From Symbiodinium natans (lineage: Eukaryota; Sar; Dinophyceae; Suessiales; Symbiodiniaceae): a DNA stretch of 64,000 nt. The first letter of the stretch is position 1. Each line of letters opens with the position of its first letter. A program made the translations under genes and the position numbers. The notes below the pieces were generated by a model that was not told the origin of the DNA, ran no database searches, and worked only from the letters and a program-made list of their open reading frames with translations. Below, one piece after another: positions 60,325 to 64,000 of the stretch. The DNA is taken from the NCBI GenBank assembly GCA_905221605.1, contig CAJNDS010002296.1:187001-251000 (forward strand). Reading direction: 5' to 3'.

Positions 60325-60960
60325 TTACGCGGATCTTTGGTAGCCAAAGCGCGCGATGGGCCACTTAGGAACTTCGGAGGCGTCATGGTGGTGGAGGACC
60401 AGGTCCCGGATCTCCTTCATGCCGCTCGGGGCCAGCTCCCGAATCTCCTTCATGCCTCCCAGGGCCACAAGAATTCCCGTGATGCCAGTTTCGTGGAGGA
60501 GCAGCTTCCGCAGCTTCGTCATGCTCAGGGCCTCAAGACTTCCCGCGATGCCTGTGCCGTGGAGGACCAGCTTCCGCAGACTTCCCGCGATGCCGGTGCC
60601 CTCCAGCTCCCGAATCTCCTTCATGCCGCTCAGGGCCTGAAGACGTCCCGTGATGCCGGGGCCGTGGAGGACCAGCTTCCGCATCTTCGTCATGCTCAGG
60701 GCCTCGAGACTTCCCGCGATGCCTGTGCTGTGGAGGACCAGCTTCCGCAGCTTTGTCATGCTCAGGGGCTCAAGACTTTCCGTGATGCCGGTGCCGTAGA
60801 TCTCCAGCTCCCGAATCTCCTTCATGCCGCCCAGGGCCTCAAGAATTCCCGTCATGCCGGTTCCGTGGAGGACCAGCTTCCGCAGCTTCGTCATGCTCAA
60901 AACCTCGAGACTTCCCGCGATGCCGGTGCCGTGGAGGACCAGCCGGACCAGCCCCTGCCG
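60325..60960 (-). CDS. Leucine-rich-repeat protein fragment with near-identical repeats
   Basis: On the minus strand the frame is a run of about eight LRR units of 22-24 residues with the form LRKLVLHGTGIAGSLEALSMTK, alternating with a second type, MKEIRELEIYGTGITESLEPL. The frame stays open a little upstream of 60960 and stops at 60325. LRR proteins form curved solenoids that bind other proteins; the partner here is unknown. The units are so alike at DNA level that the plus strand is open too (a 256-aa frame), so coding status rests on the LRR pattern. No signal peptide or other domain is visible. It could be a fragment or one exon of a larger gene. Confidence 0.55.
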   Translation of the reverse strand, partial: RQGLVRLVLHGTGIAGSLEVLSMTKLRKLVLHGTGMTGILEALGGMKEIRELEIYGTGITESLEPLSMTKLRKLVLHSTGIAGSLEALSMTKMRKLVLHGPGITGRLQALSGMKEIRELEGTGIAGSLRKLVLHGTGIAGSLEALSMTKLRKLLLHETGITGILVALGGMKEIRELAPSGMKEIRDLVLHHHDASEVPKWPIARFGYQRSA

Positions 60961-63900
60961 GCAGGGCCGCCAACCCCATCGCGTGTTGTCCCTAACGATG
61001 TGGGAGAGTGGCGGGCGTTATTAAGCATCATACAACACGGCTTGGCCTGCTGCTGGGACGAGTGCGAGATTTCTGTCATGAGAACTTTGTACAGATCTCT
61101 TGTGTGACATGTTCTGGCCATCGCGCATATTGAAGCCGGGGAAAGGAAGGGTGCATCGTGTAAATCACAGTGTACGATTGGGTGTGCAAGCATCCCCCTG
61201 TCCGTGATATCGTTCGCAGGGTGGGTTTAGGACACCAGCTCTTAGGTGCTCTCCGGCCAGTCACTTCCTTCAAGCGCGGTGCGTATACCGGGCTCAGAGA
61301 AACAACCGCCATGTCCGCACATGTCCACACCCGCGCGTAGATAGATGAGCGGCCAGGTTGGATGCCACATACTGCGCAGTCCTAGCCGGCTTAGCATGGA
61401 CACAAACTCATGCTAATCAGCAGCCGGTTGAAGGTCTCTGACTCTGGAAGTCTCGTTTGATCCCCGGGCGTGTGTGGCTGAGTCCAGTTGACAAAAGGAA
61501 CGTGCGGACGAGGAATTGGTTCGAGAGGATCAGAACCCTTGAAAAGTGCACCAACACATACTTCGAAACAAAACCTCGTGTTTGCGGTTTTCTTGCTGTG
61601 AAGCGTGCCCCACAACATTCACGCACAGCCTGTCCCCGAGCATACTTCGAAACCTGTCTCAAAGTCATGCCCGGACAAGAACAATGCTTTTTGCCCGTGG
61701 TTTTACCGGACACACCCATGTAGCCATGTAGCTGTCGCTGCAACATCCTGCTCCACACTGGCGCTCTTGCCAGCCAGAGTACCTACGTGTCATTGGCCAA
61801 GACCAGCCCCCATTTCGTGGTTGACACGTGCAGAAGGATTGCGAGAAGCAGTGGGAGCTTCATTCATGACAAGATCCCACAGCCACGGCGTCTTGTCACA
61901 TAACACAGGTACCGTGCCAGACGAACAAACGAGAGATGAGTGCTGGAAGTTGGCCGTTGTTGCCTTTGTTGCATGCTCTCCACACAGCAAGCCTGATGTC
62001 TGCATTATGCGCTTCCTTTCTTTATGACAAAAAACATCAACGCGCCGTTTCATCCCATGCTGACTGACGGGCATGTCGCCTGTGCAGCGCATAACACAGA
62101 GCCCGAAGCCTGCTCGAAGCCTCCCTGGGACAAGATGTTGCGATGGAAGCAGGGGCCAACACAGCAGGTCTTCATGGAACCAGGGCGCTTCCAGGACTTG
62201 AGAGCTTGAGAGCCTGCACGGCCTCAAGAAAGATTTGCAGTCCCGGTTTTATACATCTCAATTCTCCAAGGACCAGCGATTCCCGCTCTCACCAAGTGCG
62301 AGCTCTAAAGAGACATACTGCAGTGTCGGCTGCAGTTGCTAAGCCTCGCTTCCGCCGCATCCGCTGCCAGCCCTCGCTGTGGTCGCACGCGTCGCAGTGC
62401 AGGATTTGATTCGCATCGTCTCCCTCAGTGGCAGAGTGGCAGGAGAAAGCCTTCGGACATTGACTGTTGCATCTAGTTCCAGGCTGCAAAGGGGAGACGT
62501 AGGATGAGCATGCAGCCTGCCCATGCTGATAGATGACCTGCGTGTGCCGCGCCTGCTGCGCACGAACCCATGCTGCTGGACACGCTTCTGCGCTTGCTTG
62601 GGAAGCCACTTGCATCCAGACTCGCGGGCCCACCTCCGGGAGTTGCGGCACTTTGTAAACGCATTGTAAAAACACTGCAGGTCAGGTCACGTCACGCGAA
62701 CCTCAATGCCATCTTGTTGTGGGATGGCTGAACAAACGTGCAACCTAGTCACAGGTCCACCTGAAGCCCGTGTGACAGGGAGTGTTTGGGCTACGGGATG
62801 TGGATCATGCTGCGGCACCTGTCCGTATGGTTTAACTACTGTTTAACTACTCTCAAGCCTGTTGGCGTGGCATATGCGTCCTGCACGAATCTGCAGGTCA
62901 CAACACACCTCCCGGACCACAGATCGAGACAAAGGACGCTGCCCGCGTGCAATGTGCGCTCTGCCCTGTGGCGTAGCACCATCCTGGACATATCATGCCC
63001 GTTTCATCCTCATGCATCCAGCGCCTGCGATCAAAGATTTCCCTGAGGCGCCTGAACCCTAAACCCTAAAATTTTTCAACCGCTGCATCTTGCAACCGGG
63101 CCCCTCTGGAGGGTCCGCTGAAAAACCTGCTTGTCATCAAGCCACGTGCCACATTTGCCAAAGCATGTTTGTGCGGGGCGTGGCCGCCTAGGGCACGTTG
63201 CCATGTTCCATCAACATATGACATCTGCATGAAAGTGTTGTGAGTCTACTGAGTCTTTCACAAACCCCTCAGCGACCGCCCAGAAAGCGACTGGGATCTT
63301 CTTCTCTGGTCCGAGCTGTCGCTGGTGTCCTCAACTTTGCCGATGTGCTGTGATGCCAGTTCTAGGTCAGTTCGGTCCTGCGAATGTCAACGACTCGGGA
63401 ATTTGTGAGAAGGCACCATTCTGTGGCGGAAAAGGGGGGGAAGGGCACGCCATCGGTAGCACCCCTTGTGTCGCACAGGTGCGGTTTGCTAGGTCTGACT
63501 TAGGAGGTGTGTCATAGGAGAGCGAAGGATAGTGCAGCTTACCGCACGGCATCACGCGTCGTCGCACGACCCAGCGCGTGCAAGCACACGATGTGATCAG
63601 AAAGGGCGCCTACATGCAGTCGACACACAGGGCTGTTCTGGCACTGTTTTAGCTTCCTGCCGTCAGCAGTGCGGAAAGGATCCCACGGACATGACGGTGT
63701 TTTTGGCTTGGCCGGCACGTGTTTGGCTGTGAACACACGAAGCTCCCCCAGGAGATGCTTGAGGCACCTTAGAATGCGACAGAGGTCTTAGTGACGTAGT
63801 GCTGAAGTTGCCTCAACATCGTTGACAGATGCAGGGCCAACATGCTACGCACGACCAGAGAGAAAAAACCAACAGGAGACGACTTCCGTCCCAGAGTCTG

Positions 63901-64000
63901 AAGCAACAGTAAGTACTTGGTAGGTAGCACTCAAACACACGCTGGTAGCTGACCCTCGCTGGCAGATCTGGGCCGGGACAGACAGCTCCTGCTTGTGTCT
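60961..64000. other. Intergenic to window end, no gene seen
   Basis: Only short frames. A telomere-like pair, CCCTAAACCCTAAAA, lies at 63057-63071. Confidence 0.45.

Noticed and set aside
60337-61107. 256-aa plus-strand frame over the LRR region
   Set aside because: Antisense of the LRR repeats; it shows no known pattern.

Overview
The window reads as nuclear DNA of a dinoflagellate, most likely a Symbiodiniaceae or Suessiales relative. The grounds are: a split gene whose best-fitting splice model uses a GA 5' splice site and AG|G borders; scattered TTTAGGG-type telomere-like tracts; a spliced-leader-like remnant; GC-rich low-density DNA; and protein families I associate with that group. No organelle or bacterial features are visible, and I found no RNA gene that I can support.

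The first 26.5 kb is one nested mobile-element complex. A 5'-truncated, frameshifted non-LTR (LINE-type) retroelement lies on the minus strand. Its pieces are 25003-25720 (endonuclease end), 12218-13781 (reverse transcriptase) and 1-1346 (C-terminal Cys/His motif and RNase H, running off the window). Two large plus-strand elements split it. The first, 1347-12217, is a Ty1/copia element with identical 200-bp LTRs, a 5-bp GGACC target duplication, an initiator-Met-type primer site, and one 3.3-thousand-codon frame broken only by two stop codons. Its frame carries membrane segments before gag and a membrane/coiled-coil/Trp-rich extension after RNase H. The second, 13782-25002, is a tyrosine-recombinase (DIRS/PAT/Ngaro-like) retrotransposon with split direct repeats A1 ... 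B1-A2 ... B2. It encodes an RS-rich protein, a tyrosine recombinase, a CCCH-finger gag-like protein and a cytosine-methyltransferase-like/RT/RNase H polyprotein. Removing each insertion rejoins the LINE reading frame exactly. The leader of the second element holds an array of short hairpins with a constant AAGG loop and covarying stems.

From 25.7 to 45.6 kb the DNA is gene-poor. It contains 84-bp repeats arranged head-to-head in two places, an 80-bp repeat family with inverted copies, interstitial telomere-like tracts and several microsatellites. One host gene is visible at 31.86-35.10 kb: a multi-exon, multi-pass membrane protein. At 45.8-49.66 kb two adjacent long frames appear to be one Cys-rich (GCC2/GCC3-like) multi-pass membrane protein gene. 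From 49.7 kb to the end there is a 0.87-kb tandem duplication (51.3-53.0 kb), a leucine-rich-repeat frame on the minus strand (60.3-61.0 kb), and otherwise no supportable gene.

In the two retroelements the parts form complete replication sets. The copia element has gag, protease, integrase, RT and RNase H. The YR element has gag-like protein, RT/RNase H and a recombinase in place of an integrase, plus a methyltransferase-like domain that could mark the element's own DNA. Identical terminal repeats in both suggest recent activity. Many coding calls rest on motif recognition by eye; no database search was possible.
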